From Saccharibacillus kuerlensis DSM 22868 (lineage in GTDB: Bacteria > Bacillota > Bacilli > Paenibacillales > Paenibacillaceae): a DNA stretch of 64,000 nucleotides. Within the stretch, counting starts at the first letter, position 1. The number at the start of each line of letters is the position of its first letter. Of the stretch, positions 1 to 8,646 are shown in pieces. Under the pieces are notes generated by a model. The model was not told where the DNA came from. It saw only the letters and a list, made by a program, of their open reading frames with translations, and did no database searches. The DNA is taken from positions 1 to 64,000 of the forward strand of contig NZ_KB899281.1 in the NCBI RefSeq assembly GCF_000378145.1, read 5' to 3'. The translations under genes were made by a program, and so were the position numbers.

Positions 1-240
1 CTGCAAGCAAAAGGACTCACAGGCAGCCATTCCAGACGGGGCAACTGCTTTGACAATGCGTGTGTCGAGTCGTTTTTTTCGCATCTAAAGACTGAGAAAC
101 TGTATCTGGAGAATCCTAACACACTTGAAGAAGCAAGGCACCAAATTGCGGACTACTTGACGTATTACAATGAGGAACGTTTCCAAAGCAAACTAAACGA
201 CCTTTCCCCGAAAGAGTTTCGGGAAAAGGTCGTCGCTTGA
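1..240 (+). CDS. IS3-family transposase OrfB, C-terminal fragment
   Basis: An open frame runs from base 1 to the TGA at 238-240 and encodes the last 79 residues of a DDE integrase-type transposase. The fragment carries RRGNCFDNACVESFF, which contains the final catalytic Glu of the DDE triad, then HLKTEKL and the usual C-terminal YYNEERF segment. These are typical of IS3-family OrfB (IS150-like subgroup by general resemblance, an inference). The protein cuts and joins the ends of its own element. The frame is intact, so the visible part shows no decay. The start and the OrfA frame lie upstream of the window. Confidence 0.9.
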   Translation: MQAKGLTGSHSRRGNCFDNACVESFFSHLKTEKLYLENPNTLEEARHQIADYLTYYNEERFQSKLNDLSPKEFREKVVA

Positions 241-257
241 GAAACTGTGTTTTTTAG

Positions 258-282
258 TGTCTACTTGACGGGGCTAGGACCA
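258..282 (+). repeat. Probable right terminal inverted repeat of the IS3 element
   Basis: The 25 bp beginning TGTCTACTTGACGGGG and ending GGACCA lie 17 bp after the transposase stop. The position, the CA terminus and the sequence style fit an IS3-family end. The matching left repeat is outside the window, so the assignment rests on position and family knowledge. Confidence 0.65.
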
Positions 283-370
283 CAACTGGGACGGCTTTTC
301 AAGTTTGTATCCATATTTTACGACTTTGGATTGTACGACTTCGACGGAAATAGAAAGTTTGTTTTGAAAC

Positions 371-1327
371 TTAAGGCTGCTTGGTCGTATCGATGCTGCG
401 CGGGTCAACAAACTCATAGCCTTTTTCCTCCAGCTGAGTCAGCAGATCGTCGAGCGCCTCAACCGTCCAAGGAAGCTCGTGCATCAAAATGTTGCTGCCC
501 GAATGGAGTTGATCGAAGACATTGTCGATAACGCCCTGCGAATCGTTCTGGTTTACCCAGTCGAGCGAGCCGACTGACCAGTTCATGTGCAGCATATTGT
601 TATCCGCGGCGACTTTACGTGTGTAATCGTTGCCTGCACCGTTTGGCGGACGGAAAAATTGTGGTGCTTGGCCGATCGTTTGCTCCACAATATTTTGCGT
701 GTCTTCCAGCTGCTTCTTGATCTCAGCGTCGCTTTCTTTTTTGAGAATAATATGATCATAGCTGTGGTTACCTACAATGCCGCCTCGGTCATGGATAAGC
801 TTGAGCAGGTCGGGATTGGCTTTAACCCGATATCCGTTGACAAAAAAGATCGCTTTGGCATCGTGCTTGTCGAGCGTATCCATCATGCTGTTAATCATTT
901 CGGCTTCTTTTGGACCGTCGTCAAATGTCAGCAGCACAACTTTTTTTGGAGCGTCACTGCCCTCGTTCGGAACGATATCATAATTGGCGTTCATATGATA
1001 TTCGATCGGAACTTCTTCGTCGGCAGCCGCGCTGTCGTCCGCATCGGAATCATCTGCCTGCGCGGTATTGTCCGCGGCATCTGTTTCGTCACTCTGAGCG
1101 GCTTCAGCCGGCTCGGATTCCGTCTGTACGGCGTCTCCATTCGACTGAGACTGCTGCATTCCGTCTGTACTCTGCTGCGCTTCGACTGACGTTTGCCCCG
1201 CATCCGCCGGCTGCGTTTCCGCAGGAGTTTGTCCGGCAGCGGTTGTCTGCGCTTCATCGGCAGTGTTTCCACAGGCGCCGAGTACGAGGCCGGCCGCCAA
1301 CCAAAACATGGCCGTCTTTTTCCACAT
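371..1327 (-). CDS. Polysaccharide deacetylase lipoprotein (NodB domain)
   Basis: The 318-residue product starts with a lipoprotein signal peptide (lipobox LGAC, lipidated Cys at about residue 19). A roughly 85-residue linker rich in Ala, Gln, Asp and Glu follows, then a C-terminal NodB homology domain. Its motifs are TFDDGP (motif 1, with the catalytic Asp and a metal Asp), HSYDH (metal His pair), FRPPNGAGN (motif 3), DWVN (motif 4) and LMHE (motif 5). It should remove acetyl groups from N-acetylated sugars, probably peptidoglycan, on the outer face of the membrane. The long acidic linker may span the wall. It is divergent from mecA and ends close to an IS3 element. The substrate cannot be fixed from sequence. 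Confidence 0.88.
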   Translation of the reverse strand: MWKKTAMFWLAAGLVLGACGNTADEAQTTAAGQTPAETQPADAGQTSVEAQQSTDGMQQSQSNGDAVQTESEPAEAAQSDETDAADNTAQADDSDADDSAAADEEVPIEYHMNANYDIVPNEGSDAPKKVVLLTFDDGPKEAEMINSMMDTLDKHDAKAIFFVNGYRVKANPDLLKLIHDRGGIVGNHSYDHIILKKESDAEIKKQLEDTQNIVEQTIGQAPQFFRPPNGAGNDYTRKVAADNNMLHMNWSVGSLDWVNQNDSQGVIDNVFDQLHSGSNILMHELPWTVEALDDLLTQLEEKGYEFVDPRSIDTTKQP

Positions 1328-1689
1328 CTGTCATTCATCTCGCTTTCTACTGTGCATTTGTGTCTTCTCTTGTGGCACTATGTAGCTCTTAAGCAGCCTT
1401 TAAAAGCTTAGCATACTCTAAAGTGCATTTACAGCGCACAACTGGTTTGTAACCTTCTCGCTAAATTGTTGAATCATGTGAGAGGTTGGAATTGTTCCAT
1501 CGTAAAAGTTCAAAAAAGCATGGTAAGGAAATTTTTTTGAAAAGAGAGTGATGTATCGAAAGGTTACGACATCTGGGCGTGCATTTAAAGAAAAGAAGTG
1601 ATAACATAAATATGTGGTTATATAATATAAAACGCACCACATTGGGAGGCCCTTTCCCAAAAAAACGACTCCAAAAGGAGGGTCCTGTC
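1328..1689. other. Divergent intergenic region between the deacetylase gene and mecA
   Basis: No convincing ORF is present. A TATAAT hexamer at 1621-1626 is a plausible -10 for mecA, but its -35 is poor. Just before the mecA ribosome site a short hairpin can form (TTGGGA and TCCCAA around 1641-1660). The leftward promoter of the deacetylase gene could not be placed. Confidence 0.4.
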
Positions 1690-2301
1690 GTGAAAATTGA
1701 ACGATTGAGCCAGGATAAAATCCGTATCTTCCTTTCGTCCGACGATCTGAACGAACGCGGCATTCAAAGGGAAGACATGTGGCAGGAAATTCCTAGAGTC
1801 CATGATCTGTTTACCGAAATGATGGATCAAGCCTATACCGAACTTGGATTCGATGCGACTGGCCCTCTTGCCGTAGAAGTGTTTGCGCTTCCCGCTCAGG
1901 GGATGGTGGTCGTCGTAACGAAGGGCAAATACGATCCGCTCCATTCGGATACAGGAGACGAGGAAATGCCGGATGAAGTTTATGAAATGGAAGTGACTAT
2001 GGAGGCAAGCGATACGATCGTTTACTCCTTCCACGATATCGAACCCCTTATCGAAGCGGCTCATTTGCTGCGCGAACGGGTACCCGAGGGCGGTTCGCTG
2101 TACCATTATAAGAACGCTTGGTTCCTGCATTTTTCTGCGGAGGATTTCGAAGATTCTTTGCATGAATCTCTAATTGCGGTGCTTGCCGAATTCGGCAGCT
2201 CATCTTCGGTCACTACGTCCGTACTTCAAGAGTACGGTAAGCCAGTTATGGCGGAGCGGGCGATTGCCCAGATTTGCGAGCACTTTGACCGTCGGGCCTG
2301 A
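1690..2301 (+). CDS. mecA: MecA-family adaptor protein
   Basis: MecA delivers substrates such as ComK to the ClpC/ClpP protease and so represses competence. The 203-residue product is close to the usual length of about 218. Its N-terminal substrate-binding part opens MKIERLSQDKIRIFL, followed by an acidic linker (near GDEEMPDEVYEME) and a C-terminal ClpC-binding part. The GTG start at 1690 was chosen because AAAGGAGG lies just upstream and the family begins with MKIER. The open frame extends further up without homology. prsW follows closely. Whether it acts on competence here is inferred from the family. Confidence 0.9.
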   Translation: MKIERLSQDKIRIFLSSDDLNERGIQREDMWQEIPRVHDLFTEMMDQAYTELGFDATGPLAVEVFALPAQGMVVVVTKGKYDPLHSDTGDEEMPDEVYEMEVTMEASDTIVYSFHDIEPLIEAAHLLRERVPEGGSLYHYKNAWFLHFSAEDFEDSLHESLIAVLAEFGSSSSVTTSVLQEYGKPVMAERAIAQICEHFDRRA

Positions 2302-2412
2302 ATAGGTCTGTGAGAAATGGCGCCGTCCCGATTGCTCGGGGCGGCCGTTTCCGTTTGTGCACTGCAGAAGTGCCAGAAACTTCGCCGTAAGCGGGCGGGA
2401 AAGGGGAACGCT

Positions 2413-3162
2413 TTGCTCGTTCTAACAATTTTGGTTGCGGCGGTTACGCCGGGTGCTGCGCTGCTGTTCTATTTCTATCTTAAGGACAAATATGATGCGG
2501 AACCGCTGCACATGGTTCTGCGAATGTTTTTGCTCGGCTTTTTGGTCGTGCTTCCGATTGCAATCGTACAGCAGGGACTGCTGCGGGCATTTGGCGATAA
2601 CCCTTACCTGTTCGCTTTTGGTATTTCTGCAGGCGTGGAAGAAACGTTCAAATGGTTCGTTCTGTTCCACTTCATTTACAATCATACCGAATTCGATGAG
2701 CCTTACGATGGCATTCTATACGCAGTGGCTGTTTCTCTCGGATTTGCTACCTTGGAGAATATTATGTATGCCTTTTCCTTAAAGGCCTCCTTCGGCGCAC
2801 TGCTCCTTCGCGGACTGCTGCCTGTTTCTGGTCATGCGATGTTCGGTGTTGTAATGGGGTACTATCTGGGAAGAGCCAAATTTGCAAAAGCGGCAGAGCG
2901 GAAAAAGTTTTTGGCTATGTCGTTGATCATGCCGCTGCTTTGGCACGGGTTGTACGATATTATCCTTAATGTATCCGGTCATTATTGGATATGGTATATC
3001 GTTCCGTTCATGCTGCTTATGTGGTATGGCGGCATGGATAAGGTTGGGAAAGCGAATAATCGCTCCCCCTTCCGTTTCCTAAAAAAGGAAGAACCGACTC
3101 GGCGCCCTGCTGCAAATCAAGCTGTTCAACCTACCGGGCTGCCTGAAAAAAAGGAAGCCTGA
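2413..3162 (+). CDS. prsW: PrsW family intramembrane protease
   Basis: PrsW cuts membrane anti-sigma factors (RsiW in B. subtilis) at site 1. The product has about six to seven membrane segments and the family motifs GVEETFKW (EExxxK), LENIMY and HGLYD, which supply the putative metal or acidic catalytic residues. From TTG 2413, preceded by AAAGGGGAA, it is 249 residues and aligns with the family N-terminus (LTILVAAVTPGAALLFYFYLKDKYDAEP region). An in-frame ATG at 2317 would add 32 basic residues without a good ribosome site. Two ECF/anti-sigma pairs in this window (31241 and 57907) are possible targets, which is inference only. Confidence 0.88.
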   Translation: MLVLTILVAAVTPGAALLFYFYLKDKYDAEPLHMVLRMFLLGFLVVLPIAIVQQGLLRAFGDNPYLFAFGISAGVEETFKWFVLFHFIYNHTEFDEPYDGILYAVAVSLGFATLENIMYAFSLKASFGALLLRGLLPVSGHAMFGVVMGYYLGRAKFAKAAERKKFLAMSLIMPLLWHGLYDIILNVSGHYWIWYIVPFMLLMWYGGMDKVGKANNRSPFRFLKKEEPTRRPAANQAVQPTGLPEKKEA

Positions 3163-3379
3163 TTTAAAAGAACCGATTCAATAGCATTATTATTTTTGCC
3201 TGAAGTCCGTTTCAAGCCTTTATAAGCTTGCGATCGGGCTTTCTTTGTGTTTTTGGGAGGTTAGGCCCACAAGAGAATTGTGCCATGTTATACTAATGAT
3301 AACTGACGGCCTGGCAGCCTGCTTAAGCTGCATTAAGCCGGTAAGACAAGCATACGAAGAATGAAGGCGGGCGATCAAA

Positions 3380-4021
3380 ATGTATCCGAAAACCAACGAT
3401 ATGCTGTTTATGCAGCCCGTATCTATGGAATCCCAACCCGAAAACGAACACCGTTCCCGAATTTCGGAGATGGAAGAACAATCTCTATTGGTAGAAATTC
3501 CGATGCTGGGAACCCGGATAAGCCGGCTTCGCTTGGGCGAGGAGCTTTCGGTCAATTATATGACGGAAGACGGGGTAAAGTATTATTTCACGTCACACGT
3601 ACTGGGATACCACGACGATGCAATCCCTCTAATGCGAATCAGCAAGCCAATGCCGGAGGATATTTCTAAAGTTCAACGGAGACATTATTTACGCGTTCCT
3701 GCACAGGTAGAAATTGCAGTGCTGTCACCCGAACTTCATTTTACTGCGGTAACTTTCGATTTGAGCGGAGGAGGCCTTTCCTTTATTGCTCCTGATGATC
3801 ACTCCATTCAGATGAATCAGCAGTTGAATGGATGGATTTTGCTTGCGTACAAGAGCGGCGATGTTGATCATATCCCATTCAGCGGTGAGGTTATGCGTGT
3901 TAAGGAACCGGGGACCAACCGGAACACGATCAGCTTATCCTTTACTCAAATAGCCGATGGCGACCGACAAAAAGTGATTCGCTATTGTTTCGAACGGCAG
4001 TTGGATTTTCGAAACCGTTGA
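3380..4021 (+). CDS. motI: PilZ-domain c-di-GMP receptor (YpfA/MotI-like flagellar brake)
   Basis: This family binds cyclic di-GMP and, in B. subtilis, blocks the flagellar stator MotA. The 213-residue protein has an N-terminal YcgR-N-like domain (roughly 36-95) and a C-terminal PilZ domain. The latter carries the c-di-GMP signature as QRRHYLRVP (RxxxR) near residue 99 and DLSGGGLSF (DxSxxG) about 30 residues later. The ATG at 3380 gives the natural product; a second frame starting at 3361 is a shadow. It lies just upstream of cmk, as in B. subtilis. Confidence 0.88.
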   Translation: MYPKTNDMLFMQPVSMESQPENEHRSRISEMEEQSLLVEIPMLGTRISRLRLGEELSVNYMTEDGVKYYFTSHVLGYHDDAIPLMRISKPMPEDISKVQRRHYLRVPAQVEIAVLSPELHFTAVTFDLSGGGLSFIAPDDHSIQMNQQLNGWILLAYKSGDVDHIPFSGEVMRVKEPGTNRNTISLSFTQIADGDRQKVIRYCFERQLDFRNR

Positions 4022-4096
4022 GACTACGCCTTCTGCCGTTTTTCTAATACAAGTGAGATGAGCGGCGAAGGCTTTGTCCTTTCATGTATGGACGTT

Positions 4097-4125
4097 TTGC
4101 AAATTGAGGATCCTTATGCTATAAT
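4097..4125 (+). promoter_or_regulatory. Sigma-A type promoter upstream of cmk
   Basis: TTGCAA at 4097-4102, a 17-bp spacer and TATAAT at 4120-4125 preceded by TG (extended -10) form a near-consensus vegetative promoter. Oddly, an intrinsic terminator hairpin starts only about 10 bp downstream. Confidence 0.6.
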
Positions 4126-4134
4126 TTTATTGTC

Positions 4135-4155
4135 GCAGGCACAGCCTGCTTTTTT
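4135..4155 (+). terminator. Intrinsic terminator between motI and cmk
   Basis: GCAGGC, loop ACA, GCCTGC followed by TTTTTT. It could end motI transcription or attenuate the promoter that lies immediately before it. Confidence 0.7.
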
Positions 4156-4206
4156 ATTGATTGAGAAGCCTGTCTGTAGTAGGCGGCCTTGAGGAGGAAT
4201 GCCCCC

Positions 4207-4914
4207 TTGTCCAGCTCTAACGGGGAACGGGAGTTCAGAATCAACATTGCGATCGACGGCCCTGCAGGAGCAGGGAAAAGTACGGTCGCACGCATGGTGG
4301 CCAGTAAGCTTTCCTATGTTTATGTCGATACCGGTGCGATGTACCGGGCGGTAACATGGGATATGCTAAATCAGGGCATCGAAGCGGAAGATGTGACTGG
4401 GGTTCTTGAACGCATGAAAGCTATCGACATTGAGCTGGTGCCGGGAGAAGACGGTCAGCGGGTAACGCTTTCGGGATACGATGTAACGGACGAGATTCGT
4501 TCGCTTGCGGTTAACCGAACGGTTTCCCGATATGCGCAAATCGAGGGGCTGCGTGCGGAGTTATCTGCCGCACAGCGGCAAATGGCTTTACGCAAAGGCG
4601 TCGTCATGGACGGACGCGATATCGGAACCACCGTGCTTCCAGATGCGGAAGTCAAGATTTTTATGACTGCAACCGTTGAAGAACGCGCACGGCGCAGATT
4701 CCGTGAACTGCCGGAATCCGGCGAAGTCATTACGCTTCAACAGCTTGAACGCGAAATTGCGGAACGGGACGAGTTGGACCGCAGTCGCGAGGTGTCGCCG
4801 CTTATGTGTGCGGATGATGCATCGGTGCTCGATACGACGAACATGACCATCAATGAGGTTGCGGACGAGATCGTGCGCCTGGCCGACCGTGAGATTGCCC
4901 GACTGGGCAAATAA
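4207..4914 (+). CDS. cmk: Cytidylate kinase
   Basis: Cmk phosphorylates CMP and dCMP with ATP in pyrimidine nucleotide recycling. The 235-residue product shows the P-loop GPAGAGKST, the NMP-binding region DTGAMYRAVTWD, MDGRDIGTTVLP and the LID-type arginines in ERARRRFREL, then RDELDRSREVSPL. The TTG at 4207 is preferred because GAGGAGG at 4191-4197 sits 9-10 bases before it. A TTG at 4189 lies ahead of the ribosome site, and the ATG at 4199 is out of frame. rpsA follows, a common pairing in Firmicutes. Confidence 0.93.
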   Translation: MSSSNGEREFRINIAIDGPAGAGKSTVARMVASKLSYVYVDTGAMYRAVTWDMLNQGIEAEDVTGVLERMKAIDIELVPGEDGQRVTLSGYDVTDEIRSLAVNRTVSRYAQIEGLRAELSAAQRQMALRKGVVMDGRDIGTTVLPDAEVKIFMTATVEERARRRFRELPESGEVITLQQLEREIAERDELDRSREVSPLMCADDASVLDTTNMTINEVADEIVRLADREIARLGK

Positions 4915-4996
4915 AGGCGGCCAAAGAAGCATTGTTTTGAACCCTGCGCACAGCGGGTTTAAATATGAGGGTTTTGAATCGAGGAGGGTATTGAAC

Positions 4997-6280
4997 ATGT
5001 CGGAAGAGACAAGAAATCAAAATGAAGAAGCAGTAAACCAGGAAGTAAACGAGGAAACGGCTACGCAGGATCAGCTGGATCAAGTCGTTAGCGTGACTAA
5101 GGGCGATACGGTTACAGGAACGATTGTGAAATTGGACGATGACCAAGCGTACGTCAGCATCGGTTATAAATACGACGGCGTAATCGCGACTCGCGAGCTG
5201 GAAGAAGGCGCTGAAGTTGGTCAGGAAGTCGTTGCAAAAGTTGTCAGCCTTAACGACAACAAAGAGCAAATGGTTCTGTCCAAACGCGCAATCGACGGCG
5301 CTAAAGCTTGGGATCAACTCGAAGAGAAATTGGCGAGCAAAGAAATCTTCGAAGTTACAATCACAGACGTTGTTAAAGGCGGTATTGTGACGGACGTGGG
5401 CGTACGTGCCTTCATCCCGGCTTCGATGGTAGAGCGTCACTTCGTCGAAGATTTCAGCGATTACAAAGGTCGTACGATCCGCGTTCGCGTCAAAGAACTG
5501 GACCGCGAAAACAACAAAGTAATCCTGTCCGCCAAAGATGTTCTGGAAGAAGAATTCGAAGCCAATAAGCACAAAGTTATGGCTGAACTTCAAGAAGGAC
5601 AAGTCATCGAAGGCAAAGTACAGCGTTTGACTCAATTCGGCGCATTTGTCGATGTAGGCGGCGTTGACGGTCTGGTTCACGTTTCCGAAATGGCTTGGCA
5701 TCATGTCGGCAAACCTTCCGACGCGGTATCTGAAGGCGACACGGTTAAAGTGAAAGTTCTGAAAGTGGATCCAGAAAAAGGAAAAATCAGCTTGAGTATC
5801 AAAGCTGCAACTCCAGGACCATGGGAAACGGCTTCGGAGAAGTTCAGCCAAGGTGAAATCATCAGCGGCGAAGTTAAGCGTCTTGTACCTTTCGGTGCAT
5901 TCGTTGAGATCGCTCCTGGCGTAGAAGGTCTGGTTCACATTTCCCAGATCTCCCATAAGCACATCGGCACACCTCAAGAAGTGCTGGAAGAAGGACAAAC
6001 GGTTCAAGTGAAAGTATTGGACGTAAATCCTTCCGAAAAGCGCATCAGCCTGAGCATCAAAGAAACTGAAGAAGCTCCTGCAGGTGAAGCTCGCTCCGAG
6101 AAGTCCGAAAGATCCGACAGACCGGAAAGATCTTTCAAAGGCCGCGATAAGGGACCACGCGTCGAGAAAATCGACAACCCTAACGTTTCGCTGAGCAACC
6201 AGAGCATGAACGTTTCGCTGGGCGAGCGTTTTGCAGACCTGAGCGCGCTCAAGGACAAGCTGGGCCAGTCTGAAGAATAA
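4997..6280 (+). CDS. rpsA: 30S ribosomal protein S1 homolog (four S1 domains)
   Basis: The 427-residue protein has four S1 RNA-binding domains, at roughly 36-105, 122-187, 208-276 and 293-362. Signatures include VTGTIVKLDDDQAYVSIG, QFGAFVDVGGVDGLVHVSEM and PFGAFVEIAPGVEGLVHISQ. An acidic N-terminus and a charged Ser/Arg/Glu-rich C-terminal tail flank them. Firmicute S1 (YpfD-like) is shorter than the six-domain E. coli protein. ATG 4997 follows GAGGAGGG at good spacing. Codon use is strongly biased, as expected for a highly expressed gene. Confidence 0.93.
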   Translation: MSEETRNQNEEAVNQEVNEETATQDQLDQVVSVTKGDTVTGTIVKLDDDQAYVSIGYKYDGVIATRELEEGAEVGQEVVAKVVSLNDNKEQMVLSKRAIDGAKAWDQLEEKLASKEIFEVTITDVVKGGIVTDVGVRAFIPASMVERHFVEDFSDYKGRTIRVRVKELDRENNKVILSAKDVLEEEFEANKHKVMAELQEGQVIEGKVQRLTQFGAFVDVGGVDGLVHVSEMAWHHVGKPSDAVSEGDTVKVKVLKVDPEKGKISLSIKAATPGPWETASEKFSQGEIISGEVKRLVPFGAFVEIAPGVEGLVHISQISHKHIGTPQEVLEEGQTVQVKVLDVNPSEKRISLSIKETEEAPAGEARSEKSERSDRPERSFKGRDKGPRVEKIDNPNVSLSNQSMNVSLGERFADLSALKDKLGQSEE

Positions 6281-6303
6281 GGCGTTACAAGCATAGCTAC
6301 GAG

Positions 6304-6336
6304 CAAACGGCGGACCCGCTGCGGGTTCGCCGTTTG
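6304..6336 (+). terminator. Strong hairpin after rpsA
   Basis: An almost uninterrupted stem of about 14 bp (AACGGCG with CGCCGTT, closed by ACCC/GGGT). It lacks a clear T-run, so it may act as a processing or stability hairpin instead of a classical terminator. Confidence 0.5.
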
Positions 6337-6487
6337 TGCAATATAAGAATAATCGGCTGGAAAATCGGCTGAATGCGCATCTTGGTATGCCGACTGGAAA
6401 CGGGGGCCGATCCGTATGGAAAGGTTCAGCCGTTTCTTGTCGTGTAACGGGAAGTTTCAGCTGCGGCTGACAAGGAGGAATAATCAA

Positions 6488-7810
6488 ATGGCAAGAGCTG
6501 TAGTAGCGATCGTAGGTAGACCGAACGTCGGTAAATCTACTATCTTTAATCGTATTATCGGCGATCGTCTGTCCATTGTTGAGGACAAACCGGGCGTAAC
6601 CCGTGACCGAATTTATGGGGTAGGGGAATGGAACGGCAGATCTTTCAGTATTATTGATACCGGAGGTATCGAACTGAACGATGAGCAAATTCTTAAGTCG
6701 ATCAAAGCTCAAGCGGAGCTTGCGATCGAAGAAGCAGACGTAATCGTCTTGATGTGCGATGCGAAATCGGGACTGACTCAATCCGATTCCGAAGTGGCGG
6801 AGATGCTGTACCGTTCCAAAAAGCCTATCATCTTGGCGGTCAACAAGGTCGACAATATGAATCGTATGGATGATACCTACGAATTTTATAATTTGGGTCT
6901 GGGCGATCCAATTGCTGTATCGGGTGCGCACGGAAGCGGCGTAGGCGATCTGCTGGACGTAATTGTAGAAAAGCTTCCGGATACGGAAGACGAGCAGTAC
7001 GACGAAGACGTCATCCGCGTCGCACTAATTGGCCGTCCAAATGTAGGCAAATCCTCTCTCGTTAATGCTCTGCTTGGCGAACAGCGAGTGATCGTCAGCG
7101 ATGTAGCGGGAACAACGAGAGATGCAATCGATACCGAGTTCGAACGAGACGGTCAACGGTATGTTCTGATCGATACGGCCGGTATGCGTAAGCGCGGTAA
7201 GGTTTACGAGAACCTGGAGAAATATAGCGTTATGCGTGCAATGAGAGCTATTGAACGTGCAGATGTGGTAGCTGTCGTAATCAATGGCGAAGAAGGTATC
7301 ATCGAGCAGGATAAGCACATTGCAGGCTATGCGCTGGAAGCGGGCAAAGCCTCGATATTCGTCGTGAACAAATGGGATGTTGTCGAGAAAGACGATAAAA
7401 CGATGCAGCATTTTGAAAAAAGCATTCGCGATCACTTCCTGTTTATGACCTATGCGCCGGTTGTATTTCTGTCGGCATTAACCGGACAGCGGGTGCATAA
7501 GCTGCTGCCTGTCGTCAATCAAGCGGCCGAACAGCATTCCCGTCGTATCCCGACAGGCTTGCTAAACGACGTGATCTCCGATGCGGTAGCCATTAACCCT
7601 CCACCTACAGACAAAGGGCGTCGTATGCGGATCAACTATGCGACTCAGGTCGCTGTGAAGCCTCCAACCATCGTGGTATTCGTGAACGCACCGGAACTGA
7701 TGCATTTCTCTTACGAGCGTTATTTGGAGAATAAAATCCGTGCCGCTTTCGATTTTGAAGGAACGCCAATTCGTATCTTCACAAGACGGAAGTCTGAAGA
7801 TAAAGAATAA
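6488..7810 (+). CDS. der: Ribosome biogenesis GTPase Der (EngA)
   Basis: Der is an essential 50S-assembly GTPase. The 440-residue product has two tandem GTPase domains, each with its own P-loop (GRPNVGKST near the start, GRPNVGKSS in the second half), DTGG/DTAG switch II motifs and NKVD/NKWD G4 motifs. A KH-like C-terminal domain ends in [12 protein letters not shown]. Length matches the family (about 436). ATG 6488 follows AAGGAGGAA; the upstream extension to 6416 has no homology or ribosome site. Confidence 0.95.
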   Translation: MARAVVAIVGRPNVGKSTIFNRIIGDRLSIVEDKPGVTRDRIYGVGEWNGRSFSIIDTGGIELNDEQILKSIKAQAELAIEEADVIVLMCDAKSGLTQSDSEVAEMLYRSKKPIILAVNKVDNMNRMDDTYEFYNLGLGDPIAVSGAHGSGVGDLLDVIVEKLPDTEDEQYDEDVIRVALIGRPNVGKSSLVNALLGEQRVIVSDVAGTTRDAIDTEFERDGQRYVLIDTAGMRKRGKVYENLEKYSVMRAMRAIERADVVAVVINGEEGIIEQDKHIAGYALEAGKASIFVVNKWDVVEKDDKTMQHFEKSIRDHFLFMTYAPVVFLSALTGQRVHKLLPVVNQAAEQHSRRIPTGLLNDVISDAVAINPPPTDKGRRMRINYATQVAVKPPTIVVFVNAPELMHFSYERYLENKIRAAFDFEGTPIRIFTRRKSEDKE

Positions 7811-7814
7811 TAAA

Positions 7815-7832
7815 GCGTGCGTTGAAGCACGC
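7815..7832 (+). terminator. Short hairpin after der
   Basis: GCGTGC, loop GTTGAA, GCACGC directly after the der stop. No T-run follows, so a termination role is uncertain. Confidence 0.3.
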
Positions 7833-8007
7833 CCCAAAGCATGTCTTTAAAATTCGTCGTCCATGCCTTTTATGCTCCTTAAGCGCGTGCACCCGCTCTT
7901 CGGCAGCATAAAGAAAGTGGAAATCTTCATTTATTTGGAGGATACGTTTATTTAAAAACATGCTGTAAGAGAACGCAAAAGTTCAATTGCGCGAAGGAGA
8001 GCGAACA

Positions 8008-8646
8008 ATGATATTATCGGGGATTGCGATCGCAGCCGCTTATTTGCTCGGTTCGATCAGCTTCAGCGTATTATTCGCCAAATTGTTCAAAGGTATCGAT
8101 ATCCGGAATCATGGAAGCGGCAACGCTGGTGCAACCAATACGCTTCGGGTACTGGGCAAAGGGCCGGCAATTTTGGTGCTTGCGCTGGATATTTGCAAAG
8201 GCATTCTTGCGGTCTGGCTGGGTCGATGGCTTGCGCCGGATTATGAGTGGACACCTGCCTTGGCTGGCTTGGCAGCGGTAGCTGGACATAATTGGCCGCT
8301 GTATTTTCACTTTAAGGGCGGAAAGGGCATTGCGACAACAATCGGAATGCTCGCAACGCTCTGCTTCTTCCCGGCTTTGTGGGCTGGTGTTATCGGGATT
8401 CTATCCATTGTTTTCACCCGTTATGTTTCACTCGGTTCGCTCCTGTTTGTAACCCTGACGCCAGTGTTCCTGATCATTTATAAAGCTGCGAATTGGCACG
8501 ATTTTGGAGCATCGGTACTGACCGTCAGCCTGTTGATCTGGGCGCTTGCCGTTTGGCGGCACCGAAGCAATCTGATCAAGCTGAAGAACGGAACGGAGAA
8601 CAAGCTGGGCTCGAAGTCCGGCGGGAAGGAGCGCAGCCTTGGCTAA
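8008..8646 (+). CDS. plsY: Glycerol-3-phosphate acyltransferase PlsY
   Basis: PlsY transfers the acyl group from acyl-phosphate to sn-glycerol-3-phosphate, making lysophosphatidate at the membrane. The 212-residue, five-helix product carries the conserved loops GSISFSVLF, IRNHGSGNAGATNTLR and HNWPLYFHFKGGKGIATT, which line the active site. ATG 8008 follows GAAGGAGA. The 3' end overlaps gpsA by 8 nt, whose product supplies the glycerol-3-phosphate substrate, so translational coupling is likely. Confidence 0.94.
   Translation: MILSGIAIAAAYLLGSISFSVLFAKLFKGIDIRNHGSGNAGATNTLRVLGKGPAILVLALDICKGILAVWLGRWLAPDYEWTPALAGLAAVAGHNWPLYFHFKGGKGIATTIGMLATLCFFPALWAGVIGILSIVFTRYVSLGSLLFVTLTPVFLIIYKAANWHDFGASVLTVSLLIWALAVWRHRSNLIKLKNGTENKLGSKSGGKERSLG

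Larger units (their letters stand above)
1..282 (+). mobile_element. Right end of an IS3-family insertion sequence (truncated by window edge)
   Basis: The segment holds the last part of an OrfB-type transposase followed by a terminal sequence at 258-282 that ends in CA, as IS3 elements do. The left end lies outside the window, so full length and target duplication cannot be judged. The element ends about 90 bp before the 3' end of the deacetylase gene and does not interrupt it. Confidence 0.85.

Noticed and set aside
3361-3669. Alternative frame over the PilZ gene
   Set aside because: The overlapping frame from 3380 carries both PilZ signatures; this one carries none.
4850-6931. Very long minus-strand ORF (693 codons) opposite rpsA and der
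   Set aside because: It lies wholly antisense to two certain genes, has no ribosome site or recognisable domain, and reflects codon bias of rpsA leaving few stops in that frame.
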